Of a DNA stretch of 7,540 bases, positions 1 to 6,193 are shown piece after piece. A program made the position numbers and the translations under genes. Each line of letters opens with the position of its first letter. Within the stretch, counting starts at the first letter, position 1. Below the pieces are notes generated by a model. That model was given only the letters and a program-made list of their open reading frames with translations. It was not told the origin of the DNA and did no database searches. Location: positions 1 through 7,540 of the forward strand of contig JAFPBP010000053.1 of NCBI GenBank assembly GCA_017424085.1, read 5' to 3'. The stretch is from Clostridia bacterium (GTDB taxonomy: Bacteria > Bacillota > Clostridia > Oscillospirales > UBA644).

Positions 1-1
1 A

Positions 2-715
2 GAAAGCCGCACGAAATTCGTCAATTACGCCCACCGTGGCGCCAGCGAATATTACCCCGAAAACACCATGATGTCCTTCTGCCACGGGCTCTCCATGGGA
101 GCCAACGGCATTGAGACCGACGTACGCCGCACCAAGGACGGACAGTTGGTGCTCTTCCACGACAAAACCCTGACCCGCATGACGGGGCAGGAGGGCGCGA
201 TTTCGGATTACACGCTGGATGAGCTTAGGCAATTCGACGTGACAAAGAACGAGCATTCCGACAAGATTCTTCTCTTTGAGGATTTTCTGCGGGTCTTCTC
301 CCACCGCGACGTGACCTTCGCCATCGAGCTGAAGGATGCGGGGATCGAAACAGACGTGGCAGACCTTCTGCGCGCCTATCACATGGAGAAAAAGACGGTC
401 GTTACCTCCTTCCAATTTGACTACATCAAAAACGTCAAGGCATACGCCCCCGAGCTTCGGGTGGGCTATCTGACGCCCGAGGTGAATGAGGAGATCCTGC
501 AAAGGATGCTCGCCATTGACGGCGATGAGCTTTGCCCCGCCGCAGGGCTGATCCACCCCCAAGACGTGGATCGCTGGCATGAAATGGGCTTCCGCGTGCG
601 GGCGTACGGAATCACTCCCGAAACCATGGAAGCGGTCTATGACAGCGGCGCCGACGGCATGACCGTCAATTATCCCGACCGCCTCAAGGCTTACGTGGAT
701 TCCAAGGCAGAATAA
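2..715 (+). CDS. Glycerophosphodiester phosphodiesterase (GDPD family), 5'-truncated by window edge
   Basis: The frame is open from the first bases, so the true start lies upstream; the ATG at 68 is internal, because the essential HRG motif is encoded before it (His codon at 32-34). Family hallmarks seen in order are A-H-R-G-A-S, P-E-N-T (56-67), the metal-binding E-T-D (Glu 113-115, Asp 119-121), the second catalytic His in F-H-D (158-160), the F-A-I-E-L-K strand, T-S-F-Q, and the C-terminal G-A-D-G-M-T-V-N-Y-P. Family members hydrolyse glycerophosphodiesters to sn-glycerol 3-phosphate and an alcohol, using a metal ion in a TIM barrel. The 237 residues present are close to the usual 240-260 of a single-domain enzyme, so probably only a few residues are missing, unless an N-terminal membrane or extra domain exists upstream. 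It may act on lipid head groups or teichoic-type polymers; substrate cannot be told. It converges on the foldase lipoprotein gene. Confidence 0.93.
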   Translation, partial: ESRTKFVNYAHRGASEYYPENTMMSFCHGLSMGANGIETDVRRTKDGQLVLFHDKTLTRMTGQEGAISDYTLDELRQFDVTKNEHSDKILLFEDFLRVFSHRDVTFAIELKDAGIETDVADLLRAYHMEKKTVVTSFQFDYIKNVKAYAPELRVGYLTPEVNEEILQRMLAIDGDELCPAAGLIHPQDVDRWHEMGFRVRAYGITPETMEAVYDSGADGMTVNYPDRLKAYVDSKAE

Positions 716-755
716 AAAAAACGCCTCCGAGATCAACTCGGAGGCATATCTTTTG
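714..755. terminator. Bidirectional intrinsic terminator between convergent genes
   Basis: A perfect 9-bp stem GCCTCCGAG (723-731) / CTCGGAGGC (737-745) has a 5-nt loop. Read on the minus strand it is followed by one G and then eight T (714-721), a strong terminator for the foldase lipoprotein. Read on the plus strand the tail is only moderately U-rich (ATATCTTTTGTCTTC), a weaker stop for the GDPD gene. The A-tract starts within the GDPD stop codon, so the two genes are packed tightly. Confidence 0.88.
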
Positions 756-780
756 TCTTCAAATATCTTTTGTCTTCAAA
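747..780. repeat. 17-bp perfect tandem duplication
   Basis: TATCTTTTGTCTTCAAA occurs twice without a gap, at 747-763 and 764-780. The first copy supplies the U-rich tail of the plus-strand terminator and the second ends two bases before the stop codon (783-785) of the minus-strand lipoprotein gene. It looks like a local slippage duplication in the 3' UTR. Confidence 0.9.
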
Positions 781-782
781 AA

Positions 783-1967
783 TCAATATCCCTTGGTGGC
801 AAAGTCGAAGAGGTCTGCCAGATTTTCGGGCTTGTAGGCGTCGATGACCGCTTCGTTATAAACGTAGTTGAGGCGGTTGCGCCAATCGGTGTGCTTCGCG
901 GCAAAGTCGTCCTGATACAGCGCCTGATAGGTCATTTCCTTCACGTCCTCAAAGTACTCTGCCTTCTCGTCGTTGGCGTAGCGCTGAATGATCCAGATGG
1001 AATCGTCCAGCTTGACCGAAACGAATTCCCCGTTCTTCATGCCGAAGACCTTATCCACGATATCGCTGTCAACTACCACGTTATAATAGGTTGCCAGATT
1101 CTGATCGAACACGCCCTCGGAATCGATGATCAAGCCATCCTCGAGAATGGTCTTGTTCTGCTTTTCCGCTGCTTCCTTTTCGGAGGAGGTCATGTCGGCG
1201 GTGATCTCGGTATAATCGTCGGAATACTTGACGATCAGATCCTCAAAGGTGGAGGTCTTATTCTCCAAGGCCGCCATGATGGTCGCCTTGTTGTTGGTAA
1301 TCTCGTTCATCTTGTCTTCGCCGTACTTGTTCCCCTTGGAATCCTGGGTCATGAGAACGATGTACTTGAAGCGGACGAAGTTGTTGGCGTAATATTCCTT
1401 CATTTCGTCCAAAGTGACCTCGTTGGGGCCGCCCTCGCCGTAGTAATATTCAATGATCTTCTTGCTCTTCAGATTGCACGCCATCAGATTGCGGAATTCA
1501 TCGTAGGTCAAGCCGAGGGTCTGACGGATGGTGTTGAACCCGTCGTTTCCGTAAATGGAGACCCAGTCCTCCTGAATGATGCGGTTGATCTCGGTCTCAT
1601 CATCGGCATCCAGCTTCAGCCCCAGAGCGTCGAAGGTCAGCTCCACGTAAAGCCAGGTCATGTACTGCTCCTTGGCGGTGGTAACGATGTAGTCGCTCAG
1701 CGTGTCGGGGGCGGTCAGGGTCTTATCCGCCAGCATATCGGTCCAGGAGACCTTCTTGTTCGCCTGCGCCGCCATGGTCATGATATAGGCATAGTAATAG
1801 TCGGTCATCCACTGAACGTAGTAACGGTAGGGGCCCACGGCAAACTTTTGGCTCTCCCCGTTCACGGTTCCCGAAACGGCATAGGTCAGATCGGCCTTCC
1901 CGTTACAACCAACGAGCATCCCCAGAACCAGGATCATGGCCAGAAGCAATGCAAAAAACTTTTTCAT
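783..1967 (-). CDS. PrsA/SurA-like foldase lipoprotein (degenerate parvulin-type)
   Basis: This is a 394-aa protein. Residues 1-20 are a lipoprotein signal peptide (K2-K3, hydrophobic core, lipobox L18-V19-G20-C21), so the mature protein is predicted to be anchored outside the membrane. Residues about 41-190 are helical and rich in Tyr and acidic residues, like the chaperone N-domain of SurA/PrsA. Residues about 198-332 resemble a parvulin (PpiC) domain: V-R-F-K-Y-I-V-L where active members have a hI.hIL strand, T-F-E-D-L-I-V-K-Y-S-D-D, then V-F-G-M-K-N-G-E-F-V-S-V and I-W-I-I-Q-R-Y. The usual catalytic His of the first strand is not evident, so isomerase activity is doubtful and a holdase role is more likely. 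Start choice: ATG at 1967 has an AAAGGA site upstream; an in-frame TTG at 2033 falls just downstream of the -10 box and is not credible. It has its own promoter and terminator, so it appears monocistronic. Family assignment is by pattern, not by search. Confidence 0.75.
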   Translation of the reverse strand: MKKFFALLLAMILVLGMLVGCNGKADLTYAVSGTVNGESQKFAVGPYRYYVQWMTDYYYAYIMTMAAQANKKVSWTDMLADKTLTAPDTLSDYIVTTAKEQYMTWLYVELTFDALGLKLDADDETEINRIIQEDWVSIYGNDGFNTIRQTLGLTYDEFRNLMACNLKSKKIIEYYYGEGGPNEVTLDEMKEYYANNFVRFKYIVLMTQDSKGNKYGEDKMNEITNNKATIMAALENKTSTFEDLIVKYSDDYTEITADMTSSEKEAAEKQNKTILEDGLIIDSEGVFDQNLATYYNVVVDSDIVDKVFGMKNGEFVSVKLDDSIWIIQRYANDEKAEYFEDVKEMTYQALYQDDFAAKHTDWRNRLNYVYNEAVIDAYKPENLADLFDFATKGY

Positions 1968-2023
1968 CGGAAAAATCCTTTCAACAACGCCCGCCGAGGC
2001 GGACGGAAAATGCTTACCATATA

Positions 2024-2052
2024 AGTATAGCAAAAAATCGTCGAAAAGTCAA
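2024..2052 (-). promoter_or_regulatory. Sigma-A promoter of the foldase lipoprotein gene
   Basis: On the minus strand a -35 TTGACT (2047-2052) and a -10 TATACT (2024-2029) are separated by exactly 17 bp. Transcription would start near 2017, giving a leader of about 50 nt before the ATG at 1967. This also argues against a start codon at 2033. Confidence 0.8.
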
Positions 2053-2075
2053 GGTCTAAGTGTGACATTCGTGCA

Positions 2076-2092
2076 AGAATTCACGGAATTCT
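2076..2092. promoter_or_regulatory. Perfect inverted repeat, candidate operator
   Basis: AGAATTC (2076-2082) and GAATTCT (2086-2092) form a perfect 7-bp dyad with a 3-bp centre. It sits 24 bp upstream of the -35 box of the minus-strand foldase promoter, within the divergent region before the plus-strand lipoprotein at 2285. Its size fits a dimeric regulator site. No T-tract follows, so it is not a terminator. Confidence 0.4.
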
Positions 2093-2117
2093 CGGTTGAA
2101 ATTGCAGGGTGCACGCA

Positions 2118-2215
2118 GACGAAAAACAGGAAGATCGACGCAAAAAACAAAATAAGACAAAAAAAGCGAACAACACGTCAAAAAAATGCAAAAATCTCAA
2201 AAACGATACTTTTTC
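2118..2215. other. A-tract-rich intergenic segment, possibly intrinsically bent DNA
   Basis: Seven runs of four to seven A occur at 2122-2126, 2142-2147, 2149-2152, 2159-2165, 2180-2186, 2190-2194 and 2199-2203. Their centres are roughly multiples of one helical turn apart. No credible coding frame is seen here; an open plus-strand frame across it (1936-2262) lacks a ribosome binding site and covers the foldase promoter region. Confidence 0.45.
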
Positions 2216-2241
2216 GTCACAAAATTGCCGCATATGTAAGA

Positions 2242-2263
2242 TATAATTCAATTGAACTATAAT
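2242..2263 (+). promoter_or_regulatory. Possible -10 elements for the small lipoprotein gene
   Basis: Two full-consensus TATAAT hexamers lie at 2242-2247 and 2258-2263, upstream of the ATG at 2285. Neither has a good -35 hexamer at 16-18 bp or a TGn extension, so the promoter is likely weak or activator-dependent, and which -10 is used cannot be decided. Upstream A-tracts could serve as an UP-like element. Confidence 0.35.
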
Positions 2264-2284
2264 CATTGTTTGAAAGAGACTTTT

Positions 2285-2701
2285 ATGAAAAAAACCGCAC
2301 TGATCCTCCCGTTGATTTTGCTCCTGATCTTCTCTGCCTGCGCCACCGGAACAGGCAACGAAAGGGACTTTAAGAATCTGCGCGAAGCATACGCAGAACG
2401 CGGCGCGGGCGTGGAAGGGTTTGAGGTAGACGAGATCACGGAAATGGAGACCTATTCGTTTTTCACCGTCCGGATCTGTCTGAATACCGAGGACGCAACG
2501 ACCGTAGACGACTTTGTGTGGTTTGAAGCAAACGTTCTCTATTTCGAATCGAAAGAGGACGCCGACGCCGCCTATCGGAGAAATACCCAATCGGGCACGG
2601 GCGGAGTCTGCCATCAGAAAGGAAATATCCTTATCTATTGGATGGAAGGCGACTATTTCGAGGATCTGTACAGCGAAGTATTTTTCAATATATTAGGATG
2701 A
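2285..2701 (+). CDS. Small lipoprotein of unknown function
   Basis: This is a 138-aa protein with an N-terminal lipoprotein signal: K2-K3, a Leu/Ile-rich core and F16-S17-A18-C19, an acceptable though not classical lipobox. The mature 120 residues are acidic and aromatic-rich. The C-terminal half carries an alpha/beta-like pattern (V-L-Y-F-E-S-K-E-D-A-D-A-A-Y then N-I-L-I-Y-W) seen in many small uncharacterised clostridial lipoproteins, but I do not recognise a named family. A single Cys besides the lipid-anchor Cys lies in the middle of the mature part and one near the end (G-V-C-H). Start: the ATG at 2285 leads straight into the signal peptide; an in-frame TTG at 2252 would overlap a candidate -10 box. 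The upstream GAAAGAGA is a weak ribosome binding site. The gene ends 22 bp before the AraC-family regulator and is probably co-transcribed with it, which hints at a sensing or regulated role. Confidence 0.8.
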   Translation: MKKTALILPLILLLIFSACATGTGNERDFKNLREAYAERGAGVEGFEVDEITEMETYSFFTVRICLNTEDATTVDDFVWFEANVLYFESKEDADAAYRRNTQSGTGGVCHQKGNILIYWMEGDYFEDLYSEVFFNILG

Positions 2702-2723
2702 CATCAAAACAGGAGGATCATTT

Positions 2724-3551
2724 ATGAGCCAAGGCAATCTTACGTCCTACGCAAAAATCCCCCAAAAACAATCCATCGTCGTTTATCTCTGCGGTCGTAA
2801 AAAATGCGACCCCGGAGAGACCCTCGGGCCCGTACTCAGAACCCAATACGTGTTCTGCTACGTAACCTCAGGCAAAGGCATTTTCCGTTATCGAGGCATC
2901 GGGCACCGTGTTTCGGCAGGACAAGGCTTTCTGATTTCCCCCGAGCAGATCTTTTCTCTGGAATCGGATTCCGCAACTCCCCTGGAATATCTCTGGATCG
3001 GATTCGACGGAATCGACGCGATCCACGTTGCCGAGGATATGGGCGTTTCGGACAAGAGACCCCTTTATAAGGGAACGGTAGACAAGCGGTTGGAAATCGC
3101 AATGAATAAGCTCATCGATGCATACCACGAGGAGGATAACAACCGTTACGACATTCTCGCCCTCTTCTATGCCTGCATCTCCCTTCTGCAGGATGCAGAC
3201 GCCGTCCGCCACCACGGAGACAAGAGCTACATCGAAAAAGCGCTGGACTACATTCACCACAACTATACCTATCGCATCCGCATCGAGGACATGGCTCGCT
3301 TCGTCGGTCTGGATCGGACCTACATGTTCAAGCTGTTCATGAAGGCAATGGGGATCGCTCCTCAGGAATATCTGATCCGCTACCGTCTGGAGCATGCGAT
3401 CATCCTGCTTCAGGAAACGAAAATGACCACCGCCGAAATCGCAGTTTCCTGCGGCTTCCGCGATGCGCCCTCCTTCTGCAAGCATTTCAAGGCTCGCTAC
3501 AACGACACTCCCACGTCGTACCGCAAGCCGAAGGCTGCCGAAGAAAAATAA
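2724..3551 (+). CDS. AraC-family transcriptional regulator (cupin + AraC HTH)
   Basis: A 275-aa regulator of the usual two-domain length. Residues about 25-105 form an N-terminal cupin-like sensor (G-K-G-I-F-R-Y-R-G, S-A-G-Q-G-F-L-I-S-P, Y-L-W-I-G-F-D-G), the style of sugar-responsive MsmR/AraC regulators. Residues about 169-268 are the DNA-binding domain: the first HTH contains I-E-D-M-A-R-F-V-G-L-D-R-T-Y-M-F-K-L-F, and the second (T236 to K268) carries the family signature A-E-I-A-V-S-C-G-F-R-D and F-C-K-H-F-K ending T-P-T-S-Y-R-K. Both helix-turn-helix units look intact. An AGGAGG site at 2711-2716, 7 nt before the ATG, fixes the start. The small lipoprotein lies 22 bp upstream and a strong terminator follows, so the pair is probably one operon. 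No sugar transporter or glycosidase is in the window, so its ligand and targets are unknown. Confidence 0.93.
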   Translation: MSQGNLTSYAKIPQKQSIVVYLCGRKKCDPGETLGPVLRTQYVFCYVTSGKGIFRYRGIGHRVSAGQGFLISPEQIFSLESDSATPLEYLWIGFDGIDAIHVAEDMGVSDKRPLYKGTVDKRLEIAMNKLIDAYHEEDNNRYDILALFYACISLLQDADAVRHHGDKSYIEKALDYIHHNYTYRIRIEDMARFVGLDRTYMFKLFMKAMGIAPQEYLIRYRLEHAIILLQETKMTTAEIAVSCGFRDAPSFCKHFKARYNDTPTSYRKPKAAEEK

Positions 3552-3567
3552 ACAAAGAATCATCCGA

Positions 3568-3602
3568 ACGGAGACCGAGCGATCGGTCTCCGTCTTTTTT
3601 TT
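3568..3602 (+). terminator. Strong intrinsic terminator after the AraC-family gene
   Basis: An 11-bp perfect stem ACGGAGACCGA (3568-3578) / TCGGTCTCCGT (3583-3593) is capped by a GCGA (GNRA-type) tetraloop and followed by C and eight T (3595-3602). It begins 17 bp after the stop codon. Confidence 0.93.
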
Positions 3603-3913
3603 AGACGTCCCTCACCAATCGGAAGGGGAAGAAAAAAATGTGAAAAAAAACTGAAATCACATCTTCAAATATGACGTTTTCGCGAAATCTGTTGTGCAAA
3701 CTGCCTAAATTTCAAAGTTTTTTCTTATGCAAACCGACGAAACTTGTTTCTTTTTCCTACCTCTATTTACTTTTTATTCGGAATATAGTATACTATTTAT
3801 AACGGTTTCCCCCAAAAAAATCAAGCGGGAAGCCCCGCCGACGGGACCGCATTTCCCCTCGGTAACGCCGCGATGCGAAAAGCACCACGGGCGGAAAGGA
3901 GACTATAAGTATT
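3603..3913 (+). other. Gene-free region upstream of the EF-G-like gene, with GC-rich leader
   Basis: No convincing coding region is seen in these 311 bases; the ATG-initiated plus-strand frame that starts at 3727 lies over the promoter and lacks a ribosome binding site. The first part (3603-3765) is A/T-rich filler. A promoter follows at 3766-3794. From about 3800 the predicted leader is over 100 nt long and abruptly GC-rich. It contains small hairpins: CCCG (3834-3837) / CGGG (3842-3845), and CGCAT (3848-3852) / ATGCG (3873-3877) enclosing CGG/CCG. CCGCC at 3835-3839 can instead pair with GGCGG at 3890-3894, directly beside the ribosome binding site. No known riboswitch class is recognised. 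Confidence 0.5.
3766..3794 (+). promoter_or_regulatory. Sigma-A promoter of the EF-G-like gene
   Basis: A -35 TTTACT (3766-3771) and a -10 TATACT (3789-3794) are 17 bp apart. The predicted start near 3801 gives a leader of about 110 nt before the ATG at 3914. Confidence 0.65.
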
Positions 3914-5920
3914 ATGCAGTACAAAACCGAAAACATCCGCAACGTCTGCCTGCTGGGCCACGGAGGAAACGGAAAAACCTCACTGGCAGAGGCCCTGCTT
4001 TACTATACGAAGGGAACCGACCGTCTCGGATCGATCGCTGACGGAAACACCGTCTGTGACTTTGATCCCGAGGAGATCAAGAGAGGTTCGGGAATTTCCG
4101 CCGCCCTCGCTCCCGTGGAATGGAAGGGCAACAAGATCAACATCATCGACACCCCGGGGTACTTCGACTATGAAGGCGAGGTCATGCAGGGGCTGAAGGC
4201 TGCCGATGCCGCCGCCATTGTGGTCTCCGCGAAGAACAATCTTCACGTGGGTACCGAGAAGGCGTATAAATATTGCCAGCGCAAGAATATGCCCAACATC
4301 TTCGTGGTCACCAAGATCGACGAGGAAAACGGAGACTTCATGAAGGTCTACACCGCCCTGCGTCAGCAGTTCGGTATCCGTGTCTGCGCCCTGACCTATC
4401 CCGTCATCGGCAACGGCAGAGTTATGGGCATGATCGACCTGCTGAAGATGACCTACCGCACCGTGGAAGGCACCAAAGCCACCGACGCACCCATTCCCCC
4501 CGCGCTGGAGGATACGGTCAAGCGTCTGAAGGACGAACTGAACGAGGCTCTCGCCGAAACCAACGAAGAGCTGATGGAAAAATATTTTGAAGAGATCCCC
4601 TTCACCGACGAGGAGGTCAACACCGCTCTGTCCGTGGGTATCCGCCGCCGTGCGCTCCTGCCCGTGCTGTCCTGCTCCAACGTGACGCTGAACGGTCTGG
4701 AATCCATCCTCAACGCCATGATAGAGGTTCTCCCTGAGCCCACCCCCGCCGCTGACAACGGAACCGCCGCTTACGTCTTCAAGACCGTAGCAGATTCCTT
4801 CGGTAAGATCTCTTACTTCAAGGTTCTCTGCGGAACCGTCACCGCAGGCATGACCCTCACCGATGCCAACGGCAACGCCGAAAAGTTTGGTCACATCTAC
4901 GTGATGAAGGGCAAGAAGCAGATCGAGGTTGATGCTCTGCAGGCAGGCGATATCGGCGCTGTAACCAAGCTGTCCGCCGCCGCCACCGAAAGCGTTCTCA
5001 CCTCGGGCGTTCAGATCGAGGTTGCTCCCATCGAATATCCCGTGCCCAATCTGAAAATGGCGATCTCCGCCAAGAAGAAGGGCGACGAAGATAAAATTGC
5101 TCAGGGTCTGATGAAAATGATGGAGGAAGACAAGACCTTCACCTTCACCACCGATCCCGAAACCAAGGAACAGATCCTCTGCGGCATGGGCGAGGCTCAG
5201 ATCGAAGTGATCTGCTCCCGTCTGAAGGCGCGCAACAACGTGGAGGTCGAGCTGAAGGCTCCCCGCATTGCATACCGCGAAACCATCCGCAAGAAGGTCA
5301 AGGTTCAGGGCAAGCACAAGAAGCAGTCGGGCGGACACGGTCAGTACGGTGACGTTTGGATCGAGTTTGAGCCCTGCGACAGCGAAGAGCTGGTCTTTGC
5401 CGAGAGCATCTTCGGCGGCGCCGTGCCAAAGAACTTCTTCCCCGCCGTGGAAAAGGGTCTGAGAGAATGCACCGCCAAGGGCGTTCTGGCAGGCTACCCC
5501 GTGGTCGGACTGAAGGCAACCCTGGTGGACGGCTCCTACCACGACGTAGACTCCTCCGAAATGGCGTTCAAGACCGCCGCAAGCATCGCCTTCCGTGACG
5601 GTCTGCCCAAGGCAGGACCCTGCATTCTGGAGCCCATCGGCGAGCTGAAGGTTCTGATCCCCGATAACATGATGGGCGATATCATCGGTGATATCAACAA
5701 GCGTCGCGGCCAGATCATGGGCATGAACCCCGCAGCCGATCAGGGCTGGACCGAGGTTTCCGCCGAGATCCCCATGTCCGAAACCGCCACCTACGCCATC
5801 GACCTGCGCTCCATGACCCGCGGCAGAGGCGTGTTCACGCTGGCATTCCTGCGCTATCAGGACGCTCCCGCCAACGTTGCCGAGCAGGTTATCGCAGACG
5901 CCGCAAAGAACGAAGAATAA
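3914..5920 (+). CDS. EF-G-family translation factor, EF-G-2/FusA2-like paralogue
   Basis: A 668-aa five-domain translational GTPase, slightly shorter than canonical EF-G (about 690-700). The GTPase domain shows a P-loop G15-H-G-G-N-G-K-T22, switch I region around K56-R-G-S-G-I-S62, D79-T-P-G-Y83 and T133-K-I-D136. Domain II starts near residue 280 (Y-V-F-K-T-V-A-D). Domain IV is well conserved, with S472-G-G-H-G-Q-Y-G and D539-G-S-Y-H-D-V-D-S-S-E549, the tip loop that enters the decoding centre in EF-G. Domain V ends R-G-R-G-V-F-T-L-A-F. The GHGGNGKT and DTPGY forms differ from the AHIDAGKT and DTPGH of housekeeping EF-G and match the EF-G-2 paralogue group, so this is probably not the primary fusA; no rpsL, rpsG or tuf neighbours are present, unlike the str operon. 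Start: AAAGGAG ends 12 nt before the ATG, a rather long spacing, but the N-terminus fits the family. Codon use suggests good expression. Function in translocation, ribosome rescue or stress is open. Confidence 0.9.
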   Translation: MQYKTENIRNVCLLGHGGNGKTSLAEALLYYTKGTDRLGSIADGNTVCDFDPEEIKRGSGISAALAPVEWKGNKINIIDTPGYFDYEGEVMQGLKAADAAAIVVSAKNNLHVGTEKAYKYCQRKNMPNIFVVTKIDEENGDFMKVYTALRQQFGIRVCALTYPVIGNGRVMGMIDLLKMTYRTVEGTKATDAPIPPALEDTVKRLKDELNEALAETNEELMEKYFEEIPFTDEEVNTALSVGIRRRALLPVLSCSNVTLNGLESILNAMIEVLPEPTPAADNGTAAYVFKTVADSFGKISYFKVLCGTVTAGMTLTDANGNAEKFGHIYVMKGKKQIEVDALQAGDIGAVTKLSAAATESVLTSGVQIEVAPIEYPVPNLKMAISAKKKGDEDKIAQGLMKMMEEDKTFTFTTDPETKEQILCGMGEAQIEVICSRLKARNNVEVELKAPRIAYRETIRKKVKVQGKHKKQSGGHGQYGDVWIEFEPCDSEELVFAESIFGGAVPKNFFPAVEKGLRECTAKGVLAGYPVVGLKATLVDGSYHDVDSSEMAFKTAASIAFRDGLPKAGPCILEPIGELKVLIPDNMMGDIIGDINKRRGQIMGMNPAADQGWTEVSAEIPMSETATYAIDLRSMTRGRGVFTLAFLRYQDAPANVAEQVIADAAKNEE

Positions 5921-5930
5921 AATATCTTAC

Positions 5931-5970
5931 AATAAAAAGGAGACCGTCAATCGACGGTCTCCTTTTTATT
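5931..5970. terminator. Bidirectional terminator shared by EF-G-like gene and HTH gene
   Basis: A perfect 18-bp stem runs from AATAAAAAGGAGACCGTC (5931-5948) to its complement (5953-5970) around a 4-nt AATC loop. The A-run and T-run flanks give a U-tract on either strand. It starts 10 bp after the EF-G-like stop codon. On the minus strand it overlaps the last codons and the TGA stop (5947-5949) of the HTH gene. Confidence 0.93.
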
Positions 5971-6171
5971 ATCATCCGGAATATATACCAATACATCTTC
6001 CACACGACACTTCAAAATATTACACAGATCATTCAGGGTGACTGTAGTGATAGGCTTATTGTGCTTCAATCGATCCAACAGGCTCCGACTTAACCCATAA
6101 TGCTCCACCAGTTTATATGTCGTAACGCCGCGTACTTTCATCGTAGAATACAATGGTTCATATGAAATCAT
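5947..6171 (-). CDS. Small Cro/C1-type HTH transcriptional regulator
   Basis: A 74-aa stand-alone helix-turn-helix protein. After a short N-terminal helix (Y4-E-P-L-Y-S-T-M), the HTH spans about residues 16-60: T17-T-Y-K-L-V-E-H-Y-G-L-S-R-S-L-L-D-R-L-K, then the conserved T-V-T-L-N-D-L-C-N-I-L-K-C-R-V-E-D-V-L. This is the compact XRE-type layout (HTH_26-like) common in Bacillota, with no sensor domain. The ATG is preceded by AGGGGG (minus strand, 6181-6186), 9 nt away. The C-terminal N-K-K-E-T-V-D tail is encoded by the terminator hairpin. It is transcribed away from the micro-ORF and Cys-rich lipoprotein, and its promoter overlaps an operator-like palindrome, so autoregulation and control of the divergent unit are plausible inferences. 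Whether it represses or activates cannot be seen. Confidence 0.88.
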   Translation of the reverse strand: MISYEPLYSTMKVRGVTTYKLVEHYGLSRSLLDRLKHNKPITTVTLNDLCNILKCRVEDVLVYIPDDNKKETVD

Positions 6172-6193
6172 ACAAAAACACCCCCTACGATAT

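Noticed and set aside
753..2024. 423-codon plus-strand frame across the foldase gene
   Set aside because: Translation is Val/Gly/His/Ile-rich without any domain; the minus strand has signal peptide, ribosome binding site, promoter and terminator.
1968..2033. N-terminal extension of the foldase to a TTG at 2033
   Set aside because: It would begin within a few bases of the -10 box, upstream of the predicted transcript start, and would bury the signal peptide.
2252..2284. N-terminal extension of the small lipoprotein to a TTG at 2252
   Set aside because: Overlaps a TATAAT box, has no ribosome binding site and displaces the signal peptide from the N-terminus.
2081..2614. 177-codon minus-strand frame across the divergent region and small lipoprotein
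   Set aside because: Compositional shadow: it runs through the A-tract region as Phe/Leu-rich sequence and has no domain or start signals.
3638..3662. ATGTGA...TCACAT inverted repeat (CRP-like half sites)
   Set aside because: The arms are separated by 13 bases, not the 6 of a CRP site, and lie in A-rich sequence where such matches arise by chance.
3980..5542. 520-codon open frame antisense to the EF-G-like gene
   Set aside because: Low-complexity His/Gly/Asp/Leu-rich translation typical of the reverse strand of a biased coding gene; the sense frame has full EF-G motifs.
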